A stretch of DNA of 64,000 nt from Hypericum androsaemum (GCA_963995505.1 OZ023186.1:15879570-15943569); one strand, 5' to 3'. Numbered from the stretch's first letter, positions 21,120-33,567 are shown. Made by a program: numbers and translations. Notes: generated by a model from the sequence alone, not told the origin.

Positions 21120-22330
21120 AAGCAAAGTATTTGGAGTTGAGAGTCAAACTAAGGGTAGACTCGTAAAGTTAGCGAGTCTATCTTTAATAAGGCTTTTAAA
21201 ATTAGTGAAAATTAGGTAGATTTAATTTTTTGTTAAATTTTTTTTTTTGAGGGGCAAAACACAACTAAAATATTATAACTATCAAGTAGGAAAGTCCGTA
21301 AACAAGAGGGCATCGAGCTCCCCAGGGGGAACAGACCTCCAATCCCCAGGGAGAGACCCGTGCCTACATGATTTGTTTAACTAGTCAGCTACCTGGTTAC
21401 AAGCACGCGGGGTCATTTTTAGCGTACAATTTGGCAAATCACCAAGTGACAACCTAAGTCTAAGGACAAGCGCTTCCACTTGCCAGTAAACAAAGGAGGA
21501 ATGATCATTCAAGAAATTGTACGCCAAAAGGCAGTCCGTCTCCACAATGGTTTTTTGTTAAATTAATTAGGTAGATTTTTTTAGTCTACGTGATCTGATT
21601 GCTTGTTATCTGTTCTTAATTTTTTTTGGGAAAATTACTCTCAAGTCTCATGTTTGAAAAATGATTATATTGTCCCTTGTGTTAGATAATATCAAATTAA
21701 AGTTGAGAAAAAAACTCTAAACCAACTAAATAAGTGTAGTTCAAATGGATAACATTTGACCACATACGCGGCTAGGTTTATTTTAATGTCAGCTGTTACA
21801 TCTTTTTTAAGTGATCCTCTAAGTTTTTTAAGGTGTAGGTTAATTTCTTTTGTGGTTGTATTTAAATGTTCTTAGAAATATATAAATATGAATATAACTA
21901 GGGTATAACTAAGGTCTTATTAGGGTAGGGTCAGGGTCTCGATTCATATAGATTCTATCAAGACCCATATCATATCTATATAGATAGACCCAAACCCATA
22001 CCCTACCTAAGACCCATAGACAATAAGATCCACAGAGTAGGGGGTCCGATCCACTGGTCTGTGTCTTTTCGCCATGCCTAGGCAAAGCATTTGGAGTCGA
22101 GAGCCCAATTAACGGTACACTCGTAAAGTTAGTGAGTCTACTCTAATAAGGTTTTTTACTCTCGTAATTGAATGAAAATTTTTAAAGTTTATAATTTTTT
22201 TTTAATTTTGAATATTAAGAAAAAATTGGACATCATGGTGAAAATTAGGTAGATTTAGCTTCTTTTTTTAAATGAATTATAGGTAGATTTTCTTAGTCTA
22301 CGTGATCTGATTGCTCAAGAGTCATAGTAG
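21120..22330. repeat. Local direct duplication (~240 bp units)
   Basis: About 21126-21239 plus 21551-21620 aligns with about 22084-22330. Shared blocks include ATTTGGAGT-GAGAG, ACTCGTAAAGTTAG-GAGTCTA, GTGAAAATTAGGTAGATTTA and AGTCTACGTGATCTGATTGC. The first copy is split by a LINE fragment. Between them, ~21890-22060 is rich in AGACCCATA words. Confidence 0.7.
21240..21550 (-). mobile_element. 5'-truncated LINE 3' end, minus strand
   Basis: A perfect 14-bp duplication TTTTTTGTTAAATT at 21226-21239 and 21551-21564 flanks 311 bp. On the minus strand it reads V-E-T-D-C-L-L-A (RNase H core of plant LINEs), then A-C-N-Q-V-A-D (the N-x-V-A-D motif), and ends in GCCCCTCAAAAAAAAAA. Most of the element is missing. 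Confidence 0.85.
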
Positions 22331-23340
22331 ACCCATTAGGTGTAGAGAGGTAGGAAGGGCAAAGTTTTGAATTAGAGGTCATGTGATTGCAGCAACCAAA
22401 ATCAATAAGCCAATAAGGTTGTAAAATAAAGGGTCTATCATTTTGATAGTAGTAGGCGCTTTCTGGGGCACTCTTTATTCTTCATTCGAAACGGAGGAAT
22501 GTCTGGTCGGGGGTTTCTACTTGATTTTCAAAACAAAAAAAAAGAGTTGGGTAAAGCAAACTCACTCCTTGGACGAGCACGAGGCTTAGTCAAGTAAAAC
22601 CGGGTTGTGCTGTTTATCCCTCGTGTTTGATTTTATTATATTTTGGTGTCCTTAACGCCGGGATACACAATTTTTTCATTTTTGTCATTTAAATGACCAA
22701 AATGCTCTTAAAAAACAAACAAAAAACTCTCTCCTTCCTAGACTCCCCCACCAGAATTAAAACACTCCCTCGCTGGAATCAAAACACTTAAAACATGGGC
22801 ATGGTCGTCCATGGTAAGGAGAGAGTTTGAGGCGACGTCACAGTTTGACTAAATCCAATGACTTCACCGGCCACTCCCCCACTTTGTCCAGGACGTCGTC
22901 CTTTCTTTTGACGGCCAGTTAGCACTGTCTAGCTCCTTTCTTCGTCTTCTCCGGCGAGATTGGGGATAAAATCGATCGAAGCTAAACCTAGATCGACCCA
23001 ATCGTCTCCGTCAACCGATTACACGAAGCTCGCCTGTAGAAGCTCTCCCGTCCGTTTGATTTGTGCCGTCGTCAGCAAGCTTTTGGTTTCATCGTCGGCC
23101 TCCTTAAGCTTTTGGGTTGGATTTATGTCTTGTCCGGGAAGGGGGAAGCGGAAGCGGAGTAGATTAGGGTTCCCAGGTTCCTGGTGGTGGGGATTGGCGA
23201 CGGCAAGCTGTTGTTGTCAATTCTTAATTTCTACTATACCGGCTATGGAATATAGATTGAATTTCAACTATACCGGGAACTTTGGCGTATATTTAGTCAA
23301 ACAAGTGAGATTTGAGAGTAATTTTTTTTTGGGTAAAAGT
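22331..23340. other. Intergenic; ORF-like stretch without recognised family
   Basis: A 157-codon plus-strand frame at 22960-23433 is composition-driven (Ser/Arg-rich) and runs into the MULE at 23341, so I do not call it a gene. 22615-22720 resembles a decayed MULE arm (TTTTGGTGTCC, GCCGGGATA). Confidence 0.35.
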
Positions 23341-23898
23341 CCACTTAAATACCTTGTGGTTTCACCCTTTGACACACCACTACCTCGTGGTTTTATTTTC
23401 TCTGACCAGGTGACAAAAGTTTCCTCTAGTTGACAACCAAGTGACATTTTTTTAACTGTGGTTAGATTAATATATCTTGATATTTATATGGCACGCCACT
23501 TCACCATGTGATGCCACATCATCCTTTTACATTATTAAAATATCATAAAAAATATTTTTTAAATACCAATTAACCCCAATTTTAGAAACATCAATTTCAC
23601 AATCACTGTCATATCCTTTTATTCGTTTATTTGTCCTTTTGTCTCTAAAATTGGGGTTAATTGATATTTAAAAAATCTTTTTTACGATATTTTAATAATG
23701 TAAAAGGATGATGTGGCATCACATGGTGAAGTGGCGTGCCATATAAATATCAAGATATATTAATCTAACCACAGTTAAAAAAAGTCACTTGGTTGTCAAC
23801 TAGAGGAAACTTTTGTCACCTGGTCAGAGAAAATAAAACCACGAGGTAGTAGTGTGTCAAAGGGTGAAACCACAGGGTATTTAAGTGGACTTTTGCCT
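23341..23898. mobile_element. Fold-back MULE, 558 bp, almost all inverted repeat
   Basis: Starts GGGTAAAAGTCCACTTAAAT and ends with the near-exact reverse complement. Arms of about 245 bp are nearly perfect, leaving a ~65-bp loop around 23587-23650. Flanked by nine Ts on each side (23332-23340 and 23899-23907), consistent with a 9-bp duplication. No coding content. The transcript would form a long hairpin. Confidence 0.88.
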
Positions 23899-25540
23899 TT
23901 TTTTTTTAGGTTGTCAATTCTTAATTTCTACTATACCGGCCATGGAATATAGATTGAATTAGTGTTGGAAAGCCATGGGCCTTCGCATGAAGCAGCATTA
24001 GCGAGACAAATGTGGCCTGTTGGGCTGAAAAACTGGAAGTTTCTGTCATGCTCTTACGTTCATTTATCCAATTAATTCAAATGATTTGGATGGTAAATAA
24101 ATATCTTAATTTCTTTACAAATCATGTTTAGGCAATTGTAAGAACTCCTTGGATCAATTAAGGAAATCGCAAGGGCCGATGACATTAAGAGGAGATGGTC
24201 AAACCTTGGATAATTTGCAAGCATACATAGCACTCGGCATTGATATTGGGCGATCCATATAGATCATTAGTTCACACACAATGTAATTTAATGAAGATAT
24301 ATAAAGGGAACCCGTGGAAAGGTTCAGTAATAGGCCATTGCAATTTGCAAGTGAACACCTACGGCTACACCCACCAACGAGCACTTTGAGATGTCTGTTG
24401 AATACATGTGAGAGTTTAGGCAGGTCCTCCCGATTCGAACTTGGTTAATTAGGCTGCAACTTGTATTAGGAAAAGAAAGCGAGAATGAATTGCAATGCTT
24501 TTTATCACAACCCGCACACCTGGAGTCCGTGTCAAGTTAGTTCAAATAATAATAAATTTAAATTTATTTAAATATGTACTTATTCAAGTCTTACAATTTA
24601 AAAGACATAGTAAAATCACATCTAAAAGAGAGTGAGAGCCTCTTAATAACAAAACTTCACTGAAAAAAGAGTCGTGTAAAGTTTCAGTGTTTCACAAGGT
24701 AAATTGTTTAACCGGGCTCGTGATATGAGCCCATGAGGACCTAACTCGGGAACATTCTGAAAACTCAAAAACTAATTCCTCGTATTATGGCCAGACGTTT
24801 CTGCCGACATTTTTTACGTATTTTAAGTTTTTTTTTGTTTATAACATTTGATATGAGGTCCTACTAGACCAACTAATCCAAATTTAAATCAGTAAAAGTT
24901 TGAAAGATGGCAAACTCTCCTAACAAGTTTTTAACACTACCTTTTTTCTAAGAACTCGAATTCAATACATAATTGAGCTAGAACAATTCACTTAAGTTTA
25001 GATATTTTTTTTGCAAATATTTTATGCATTCTGTAATTTTACATTATATATTTTTTAAATCAAAATTGATTTTTAAACATCAAATTGATTGTCAACTTCA
25101 CAATTAAATGTAATTTCTTTTCATTTTACAAAATCTTACTTGTTAAAAAATATGTTTCAACAATAAAAGTCAATTTAACCTCAGATCATCGAATTGATTG
25201 TTGAATTTCAACGTTTTTTTTGTAGAAATAGTAATTAAAAAATTCGAGGAATAAACTTCTAATTTGACGGTCAAAGGTAAGAGTTTAATGAATTTCTCGA
25301 CAACAGATAAACGTCCAAAAATTGACGTCTCATTTTTCCGTCTAATTTGACTTTGCTAGACATCTCTAATCGACACCTTTATTGGACATATTTATCAGCC
25401 GCAAAATTTTTTCAAAACCACATTCTTAGCTTATTCTGATTTTTAATCGAAATAGGCTTTTTTGTTGAATTGTATTTTTTTGGGTGAAATGTTGAAGGTT
25501 ATTTTGTAGCTGGGCATACATATTAAGCTTACGTAATGAG
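23899..25540. other. Intergenic AT-rich; part shared with copy 2
   Basis: 23911-23960 is a ~50-bp direct repeat of 23214-23263 (TCAATTCTTAATTTCTACTA is shared). 24190-24300 is shared with 35880-35990. No gene is supported. Confidence 0.4.
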
Positions 25541-25789
25541 TTATTATCAACATGATCATTATCGGAAATTAGATCAGTTTTTTCTAACTTGTTGTTGCTT
25601 CTCTGTATGGTATTGTACACTTTGTTGTGTAGCTCCTAAGTTTTTCAAATCCAATTCCTATTTCTTCGGTTGCATAAATATTGGCCAAGAACCCATCAAT
25701 GACAATATGCGGCAAAACCATTCTTCAACTGTTGACCATGTTATTAAATTTTATAAGTACTATGTTACTAATTATATTCCAATAAACAT

Positions 25790-26200
25790 GTTTATTTACA
25801 CGTATCGATTAGTTTATTGGAGCAGGAGGAGTCATTCGAGATATTACAAATATTTGTGGCCAACTAGGAGTTATTGTGGAGATGGACTCCTACCCCATCA
25901 TACTCAGTGTTGGTAGAGATGTTGGCCGCCACCACCCTTTTGCATATCTCACCCGCCATTGGAGTTGTCGATTCAACACAATTGGCGTGAAGGCAAGTGA
26001 CTGTCGGACGTCTTGTTCAAGCTTGCATCATCTTTGTCTTAATGATCTTGTTGCATCCGTTGTACCTTTAAGGTCGTATTTGGATGTCTTACTCCTTGAC
26101 GGTCTAAAATGGGCTAGTTCACCACGGCGTACACATTTAATGACCTAGTTCTTATTGATGAATAAAAGTTTGAGGTGTTTTTACCCCTTGTTTTCTAAAA
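25790..26200 (+). pseudogene. Decayed LINE RNase H / 3' end relic
   Basis: W-S-x-x-G-V-I-R-D-I and I-V-E-M-D-S-Y-P-I-I-L-like words resemble the G-G-V-I-R-D and V-E-x-D-S-x-x-x-I signatures of LINE RNase H domains. After several frame breaks it ends in a T-rich tail near 26190. The 25930-26190 part also occurs at 36105-36365, so the insertion predates the large duplication. Confidence 0.45.
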
Positions 26201-26437
26201 AATCATGTAAAATGGTTTAGCGGTTTATACAGAGATGTTACTCTAGATTAAGATTTCATTATTGAATTAATGGAGAATTTTTGTCCTTGCCGTGCAATTA
26301 TCCATGTGGGGTATTCGATTTTAGAAGAATTTAATTCGGATCCATTATCATACAGCAGATAGACATGGAAATATATAGTCCTCTGCACATGCAATAATCC
26401 CCCAAGTTGCAGATAACAAGTGCATTTGTTAGATCGT

Positions 26438-27022
26438 TGTTGGAACTAAAAGCCCAATCAGGCAATTATTATTATGCATGATTGGGCCCGGGCCCATCAA
26501 GCCCAATTTTGGTTGGAATGGGCCGGTCAACCCGAGTTGACCGGCCCGAGGCCACGTAAGCGCCACGTCAGCGTGACGTGGCGCTGACGCAGTTGCCGTC
26601 GTAGTTGGCGGCTCACGTGGCACGTTGACATGGCGCCACGTGGCAAAGCTATGGGGTAGCTTTGCCACGCGACATGCCACATGGCGGATGTGCGGCCCGA
26701 AGTGTCGCGTGGCATGCCACGTGGCAGACATGTGGCCTAGAAGTGCCACGTTGTAGCCATGCGCGCCACGTGGTGTGCCACGTGGCGCGTTCTGGTTGTC
26801 CGAATTTTCCTATAAAAAGGAAAATTCGGCTGAACCAATCTGTAAGTTTTCTCACAACTACTCAATAAGAAAGAAAAACTCTAGAATAGTCTTTGAGTTT
26901 TGATCAGATTTTCAATAGAAGAAATCTCGTGAAAATCAATTACGAATCTGTTATAACGTGATCGTAATTCGACTGGCACGAAAATATTGTGGACCCGAAC
27001 CTGTGGACCTCTTGCTTCAACA
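26438..27022 (+). mobile_element. Probable solo LTR, GC-rich, with TATA box
   Basis: Begins TGTTGGAACT and ends CTTCAACA, an imperfect terminal inverted repeat as in LTRs. It contains a Pol II TATA box (CCTATAAAAAGG near 26810) preceded by a GC-rich stretch with many CCACGTGG-type palindromes. The region 26279-27375 is absent from copy 2 of the large duplication. A 5-bp duplication directly at the LTR ends is not visible (ATCGT versus AGTAA), and no primer site follows. It is therefore a solo or recombined LTR within a larger insertion. Confidence 0.55.
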
Positions 27023-27379
27023 AGTAAGTGATTTATTATTAACAAATTAGTTTATTAATTAATCAAATTTTAACATGTAATTACTCATTAATTACGCGTT
27101 AAAACCATCAATCGTCATTATAGGATGATAATATAATGTAATCCGCCAGTTGTTGCTGGAATCCGGAATTAATAGCACAAATATTGGTTAACCTTGCATA
27201 GATGCCTCTCCACTTTGGAGTTAATAAATACATAGGTATTGTTCTAGTTGGATCAAAAGATCTCGAGTTCAAATTCTTGGAACGTCAACAATTTTAAATA
27301 TTTGCGGGGAGAATTTTGTTACATTTCAAAGATACTATTCGGTTTGATCCTCGATTAATCAGACTTTTGAAAATAAGAA

Positions 27380-28444
27380 TGTTAAATATTTGTTAAAATA
27401 TGATAGAATTTTACGAGCCAATATATATCCAGAACATATTTTCCCAATTTCATATTGTCGACTGGAAAGGAATATTTGAAGAATAAACCAGTTATTGGGT
27501 GGATTATCTATCTTTGGTGCAGGCGAATATATGGACAGTATATGCTACATTTACATCATCTCGCAATTCCGGTGGACCAAATAATACAATTACCAAGTGT
27601 CAAGATATTTGGAGGTATCGAGTCCGAATAGCGGGCTGCATTTTTTTAAAAGAAAATTCCAGTTTTAATTTCACAAATATAATAAAAATATATCGTTAAT
27701 GCCTCAATTACTTCAATCTAACTCGCATATAATTATTTTAAGTTAATTAAATATCTTAAGTTTGAGCTATGATAATCAAAATATTATTAAAACTAACACT
27801 TGGTTCGACGAGATTTGAATGACGAAATTTAGAGTGGTGGCCCAATATATTAATGGGATGTTTAATACATGAATTTTGGGAACAGAGAATGCACGCAACA
27901 ATAATAATACACTAATAGATATTATTATTTTATGCTCTTCCACTTCACAGGTTCTGTGAGTTCTGGACCGTCTAATTAAATTATTCTGCCTATTATTGTG
28001 AATAATTAAAATTTTGAGGTGCTCGCTCGTTGATCTAGTAATAACTATAAAAAAAATTAAGAAAATGGATAAGCAATGCGGAAATCTCTCCTAAAAAAAG
28101 ATAAAGCCTATTTTAATACCTTTTCATTTTGCTACTTGTACATCACTATCTTATGATTTCAAAATATTCGATCAAGTAATAGAGATTTCTCAAACTGCCG
28201 CCATTATTTGAGTAATGTTTTACAAAAAAATTTAGACAAAAAATTTAATTATCTGTCAAAACAAATCATTATGAAATCTATGCAAAAATTATTTCTAATA
28301 TTTTTTAAATTTATTTTAACATTTTAATTTAACAATACTTCTGAATATTTTTGTCTAAAAATATAATAAAAGAGAAGTATAAATTTTAAAAACCTAGTTT
28401 AATATTTTTAAATTACGAGATAACAATGTGCAAATAGACAAATG
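27380..28444. other. Non-coding; matches copy 2 at 36440-37820
   Basis: Collinear with copy 2. Nothing coding recognised. Confidence 0.5.
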
Positions 28445-29690
28445 TCTTGTTTGGCGAAACAGATTGGGAGTAGATCGCAGATAGCATAAAGCAGATAGTA
28501 AATTGGGAGCAGATAGCAGATTGAAAAATGTGTTTGGTAAACTCAACTATCAGATAGCAGATTCAATTTAGTAGATTATATATTTTTGGTTAAATTAATT
28601 ATTATTTTATAAATTAAACTTAAATAAAATAATCTAAATTATTTATTTAAATTAAAGTAGTAATAATTTAATATATTACTTATTTATATTCTAAATAAAT
28701 ATGTTGATAAAGGACAAATGGTTAACTTATTGAATATATTAATTTCTTACATTTGGTTGGATATAAAAATAACAATAACAAGACCGTGTCAATATTTATT
28801 TCAATATGTTAAAATTATCATTTATTCTAATTCTTATAGTTAACTAATTCAAAACTATATTTTTATAATTTCGTGCAGAATAAATATCATAATATTAATT
28901 AGTCTTTTTTATTAAATTAATTATTAATTATTAAATTAAACTTAAATAAAATAATCTAAACTATTTATTTAAAATAAAATAGTAATAATTTAATATTACT
29001 TATTTTTCAAATTGATGTCTCAATGAGTGAAGAACTTAGTTATTTACTATATTTATGAAATTTATTTTTTAAGAGATATTTATTTTTTAATTTTTCTGAA
29101 ATATTGTTTTATATAATATAGTTAACATAAAAAACTTTTGATCAAATATATAATATACAACTATCTAGTAAAGAGTCATATTCATTGAAAGTATAATAAA
29201 AATAACAATATCATGTAATTTCATATATAGTGAATAATTTTATTTTTATTTAAGAACATACGCATACTTTAAAAATATTAGGAATGAGAAAAAAAATCAT
29301 TTGTTAATTTTGTATTTATTCTTTTTGATATTTTTAAAATAATTATTACAATTTTTTTATCCGATAGTAATATTGAGAATTTTATTCTCGAAAAATATTT
29401 TTATGTTCAATTCGATGACTTTTGCAATAAAAAAATAGATATCATTAATTTGATGTATATTAGAAATAAAATAATTTGAAATTCTTATCTTTAGAAAAAA
29501 TAAATTTACTAAAAAATGCAACCAAAACTGTAAAGAAATAAAAAAAAAAGAATAGCTACCTTATCTTCTATCTACTAATAGATTGAAATAACTATACAAT
29601 CTACTATTTCACCAAATATGTATATTGTACTTTCTACTCATAATCTTCTATCTACTCCTAAACTATTGATTCCCAAACACACCCAAAATA
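28445..29690. mobile_element. AT-rich insertion with weak inverted ends
   Basis: Absent from copy 2 (site near 37820). The left end TTGTTTGGCGAAACAGATTG and the reverse complement of the right end (GGGTGTGTTTGGGAATCAAT) are related, and AGCAGATAG/CTATCTACT words recur near both ends. The interior is >75% AT and non-coding. It could be a hAT- or Harbinger-type MITE. No target duplication was resolved. Confidence 0.4.
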
Positions 29691-29799
29691 AGATGATACT
29701 AAAATATATTTTTTAAAGAAATGGGAAAATCCAGCTTCATCAATAGTTGTTGAAGTAGAACATGATTAAAAAAATATTATTCTGTTACGCTAGGCGCAC

Positions 29800-30370
29800 C
29801 AGCGCCCTTTGAGGGAAGGGGCAAGCCTACGTGGCAAAAAAATTAAAAAACAAAAGAAAAACAAAATGGGGGAGAGGCGGGGCTGTGCCCTCGGGGACGA
29901 GAGGTGACACCCGTCCCTCGCCCCCGCCCCCGCCCCCCACATTAAACTATAATTTTTTTTCTTTTTTTCTATCTACTTAGTTATACTTGGCACAATATTA
30001 TTCGTATAAATAGATTTTTTAGATATTATTTGTGTGGTTATAAAAATTGAAGTTACTTTTAACAAAATTAAAAATAAATAATATACAAATTCTTATAAAT
30101 AGATTTAATCCTAATTTTGTTACTTAATTTTATTTTTTCTTGTTATAATTACAAATAATTATTTTCGTAAATTAATTATAATTATTATATAAACAAAAAA
30201 TGATAGTAGATAATATATGGATGAGAGAGAAATTAATTATTTATTCCGTGACCTTAGATTGCTGATGTGAGTAAAAAAATATATAATGGAGTTGGGTTGG
30301 ATATAAATAAAAGAAAAATTATTTATTTATTACGTACCCTTGAGTAATAAGGTCACTGATGCAGAGAGTC
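29800..30370. repeat. Second copy of the 17935-18650 dispersed repeat
   Basis: GC-rich head (CCGCCCCCGCCCCCC) followed by AT-rich sequence with TTATTCGTATAAATAGATTT and GAGAGAAATTAATTATTTAT, aligned with 17935-18650. Not present in copy 2. Confidence 0.55.
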
Positions 30371-30540
30371 TTAAGGTATGTATATTTTCGTCTAACAAGG
30401 CAAAATACACTCAACTCCAAAACAAAATAATTATTGTTCGTATTATTCCTTTGGCAGAGAAAACAGGTTCCCAAGAAGTATCTCTCTGACACAGCTCACA
30501 TATTGGCCGCTGCTTAATAATTCTCTTTTTTATATTTTTT

Positions 30541-31201
30541 GCAAAAAGTTCATTTTAATGTCATCTAGTTTGAGCTTTTTTTTGTTTCAAAAAAATAGTT
30601 TGAGCTTTTTTTTAATTTAGGTGATACGTAGTTTAAAATTCATCGAATGAGTGCCATGTAATTTGGGTTTTTTATGTAGTTTGAATTTTTTTAACTCAAG
30701 TGATACGTGGTTTAAAATGCATCGAACGAGTGCGTGAGGTTTGAAGATTTTGACACTTTAGTGATCCAGGCAACCACTTCCATGCTGTCCGGCCACCTAG
30801 TGTGCCATGTCATCGAGGGTTGCCACGTGGACTGACACCTTTATTCACGTGATTGCTGACGTGGTATTTCAAACTTTAACTAGGTACTAAATCGAACTAA
30901 AAACTACAAATTTGTCTAAAATTAAAATTTCCTAAAAACCAATGTAGCCCGTCGCTAAAAGTTCGACTTAGGACCTAGTTAAAAGTTTGAAATGCCACAT
31001 TAGCAATCGCGTGAACAAAGAGGTTAGTCCACATGACAACCCTAGATGACGTAGTACGCTAGATGGCGGTGCAACAGGGAAGGACTGCCCGGATCACTAA
31101 AGTGTCAAAACTTTCAAACCTCAGGCATTCGCTTGATGCGTTTTGCATATCACCTAAATAGAAAAGACTCAAATAACATGACACTAAAGTGAACTTTTTC
31201 C
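30541..31201. mobile_element. Fold-back MULE-like element, ~660 bp
   Basis: Ends GCAAAAAGTTCA / TGAACTTTTTCC with arms of roughly 300 bp (shared words include GACACTTTAGTGATCC and its reverse complement, GATGACGTAG-like and TGCCACGTGG). The corresponding place in copy 2 (near 39550) is empty. A clean 9-bp duplication was not resolved because the target is T-rich. Confidence 0.75.
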
Positions 31202-31841
31202 TCTCCTTTTTACATTATCTTATATTCAGATCCTATAGAGATTCGACTTTAAGCAATTTAAATTTTTGAAAGATTAAAAAATTCTTCAAACTCCAAACAT
31301 ATTCAAACTTGGGCTATTCTTCGATTAGTTGATCTGATTAGTCTTTGGTTTAATATTTCTTGACACTTCATTAAAAAATTCCTAAACACTTAAATTAAAA
31401 TACTTACTAAGATGTCCCGGACCTAAACAACACAACAATATTAAAATCTAGTAAAAATAATTTTGTTGTCATTTGATATCTTATCAAACTGAATATTTTT
31501 TGGTAAGTAAATTTGATTTCACAATAAAATAGTAACCACATATTTATCACCTTGAGTGTTAAATTCTCTTGTTCGAAAATAAGGTTGCAGTCGCAGTTCT
31601 CGTAAAATATTTTGTCGCAATCTGGCTGTAATATGTATTAGTAAATCAAGTGAGTATATAAATACTAATTACATAGTGGTTTAGACAAAACATTAATGCT
31701 TCTTGTCTCCGGCCTATTAAGTGTGTGTAAATGAAAGCGAATATCTGGTGACTAGCAAGAAACACACTATAAATTTTTTTTGAGAAATAAAAACACTATA
31801 ATTGCTTCGTGGATGATAGTGTAATCTAGGAGCCAAATGGT
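31202..31841. other. Non-coding; matches copy 2 (39555-39822 and 41249-41543)
   Basis: Long matches such as TTCTTGTCTCCGGCCTATTA and TGAGTATATAAATACTAATT identify this as duplicated intergenic DNA. Confidence 0.55.
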
Positions 31842-32795
31842 GGGTTTTTCCCCCAAAATTGTGCTACAGTACAACTTTATCCCTAAAATGGTGTTACTAT
31901 TGAAAAAATTCTGGATATGGTGTTTCTCTCTCCTCAGATCGAAATTTTTTTTCGACTTGGGATCAAAATCGAAAAAAAATTTCAACTTTCATTATCGAAA
32001 TTTTTTTTCGACCTGAGACCAAAATCGAAAAAAAATCGACCTGGCACTTCGTACTGTAGCATTTTTTGAAAATTTTTGTTAGAAATCTAAAAAACTCGAA
32101 AAATAGGTCTTAGATTCTTCTATTTTTGCAAATTTTTGTATTGTAGTACCATTATTTTTGTTAAAATAATGAAAAATCTAAAAAAAATCGAAAAATTGGT
32201 CTTAGATTCTTCTTCTATTTTTCAAAATTTTCGTACTATATCACCATTATTTTTGTTAAAATAATGAACAATCTTAAAAAACTTCGAAAATGTGTCTTAC
32301 ATTCTTCTTCTATTTTTGAAAAAATTTGTACTGTAGTACCATTAATTTTGTTAAAATAATGAAAAATCTAAAAAACACAAAAAATGGGTCTTAGATTTTC
32401 GAGTTTTTTAAATTTTTTATTATCTTAACAAAAATAATATTGCTATAGTATACTTACATTATTTTTGTAAGTTTTTTCCATTTCCGTTGCTACAGTCGTT
32501 TTTTCCTATTGCTACAGTACCATTTACTATTGTTACAGTACGCGTTTCTATTGCTACAGTAAAATAATGGTCCCATGTCGAAATTTTTTTTCGATTTTGG
32601 TCCCAGGTCGAAGTCATTCTTTCGACTACGGAAGTCAAAAAAAATTTCGGTTTGGTCCCAGGTCGAATTTTTCGACCTGCGCTCCCTAGGTCAAAAAAAT
32701 TTTTCGACCTGAGAAAGGAACACCATTTTAAAAATTTTTTAAACAATAACACCATATTGGTAAATAAACTTGTATAGTAACACTAGGCAAAAACC
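31842..32795. mobile_element. MULE, 954 bp, with reiterated internal palindromes
   Basis: Inverted ends GGGTTTTTCC / GGCAAAAACC with related ~50-bp arms. The 9-bp duplication is CCAAATGGT (31833-31841) / CCAAATAGT (32796-32804). Copy 2 has the uninterrupted site CCAAATGGTAGATGG at 42559-42573. The interior holds AAATTTTTTTTCGA palindromes and tandem ~120-bp units around 32090-32450 (TAAAATAATGAAAAATCTAA, then GGTCTTAGATTCTTCT, repeated). Confidence 0.85.
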
Positions 32796-33345
32796 CCAAA
32801 TAGTAGATGGTTCAAAACACTGAGTTGATAAGACATCTTCTGTTATAGTAATGATTATCTCTACCGCCGAATTTCGAACTCTCAATCCTGTCCACAAGCT
32901 ATTTAATTATTTAACAATAAAATCAAATTTAAATTATGAAGTAGCCATTTTCTTTCTCCGGGGGCTGCAAAGTCCATTAGTTCCCTTCCTCTCTCATCTC
33001 TCTTCGTCTTCCATTCTCCCAAAGCAAATTAATTGGGTTTTTTCTCTCCTCTGAAGTATCGATAGAAAATCAGTTTCAGTGTCGCCAAGCAATGGATTTA
33101 ACATGCAAAAGCTTTGTCCTACAATTAGCAAGGTAATTTTATTTCTCGTCGATCTTTTTTTTAATGAAAAATTAGTTCTCCTTGAGCTGAAAACTGTCCA
33201 CTTGAACATTATTTTTTCAATTCGAAATAAAAAACATAATTTTTCGTCTCAGAAAATAAATAAAAGAAGTTTATGTGACCCTGCTCTTGTTTATTTATGT
33301 TTGTGAAGGGTGATTTGCAAGGGTAAACAGAGCAAGAGCTGTTGC

Positions 33346-33515
33346 GGGATCCATCTAAAGACAAGAAGCCAGCGCGGCCCAAACGGCGCCGTTTCTTCTT
33401 TTTGAAAGGCAAACCCGTTGTCTTTGGTTGGTACCGCGCGTCTCTTTCGTTTCCCACATCGGTTAGAGCAAGACCCGATGTTTAGTTTATAAGCACTCGC
33501 GAAGCAAGAGGAACC
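33346..33515 (+). promoter_or_regulatory. U6 copy 2 promoter
   Basis: USE TCCCACATCGG at 33452-33462, TATA TTTATAA at 33486-33492, RNA start 30 bp downstream. GGGATCCATCTA at 33346-33357 (one change from the other genes) and the palindrome AAACGGCGCCGTTT at 33381-33394. Confidence 0.87.
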
Positions 33516-33535
33516 GTCCCTTCGGGGACATCTGA

Positions 33536-33567
<32 letters not shown>

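Larger units (their letters stand above)
16705..32811. repeat. Large tandem duplication, copy 1 (~16 kb with insertions)
   Basis: Collinear with 32812-42575. Anchors: 16705-17700 matches 32815-33790 (U6). 19212-19810 matches 34425-35010 (U3). 24190-24300 matches 35880-35990. 25930-26270 matches 36105-36425. 27380-28440 matches 36440-37820. 29715-29780 matches 37835-37885. 30370-30535 matches 39385-39550. 31205-31841 matches 39555-41543. Length differences are largely explained by discrete insertions on one side or the other. Confidence 0.85.

Noticed and set aside
22960..23433. 157-codon gene
   Set aside because: Its last third is MULE arm sequence and the N-terminal part has no recognisable family; probably chance.
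26438..27022. Complete LTR retrotransposon
   Set aside because: No second LTR, primer site, polypurine tract or gag/pol nearby, and the 5-bp flanks do not match.
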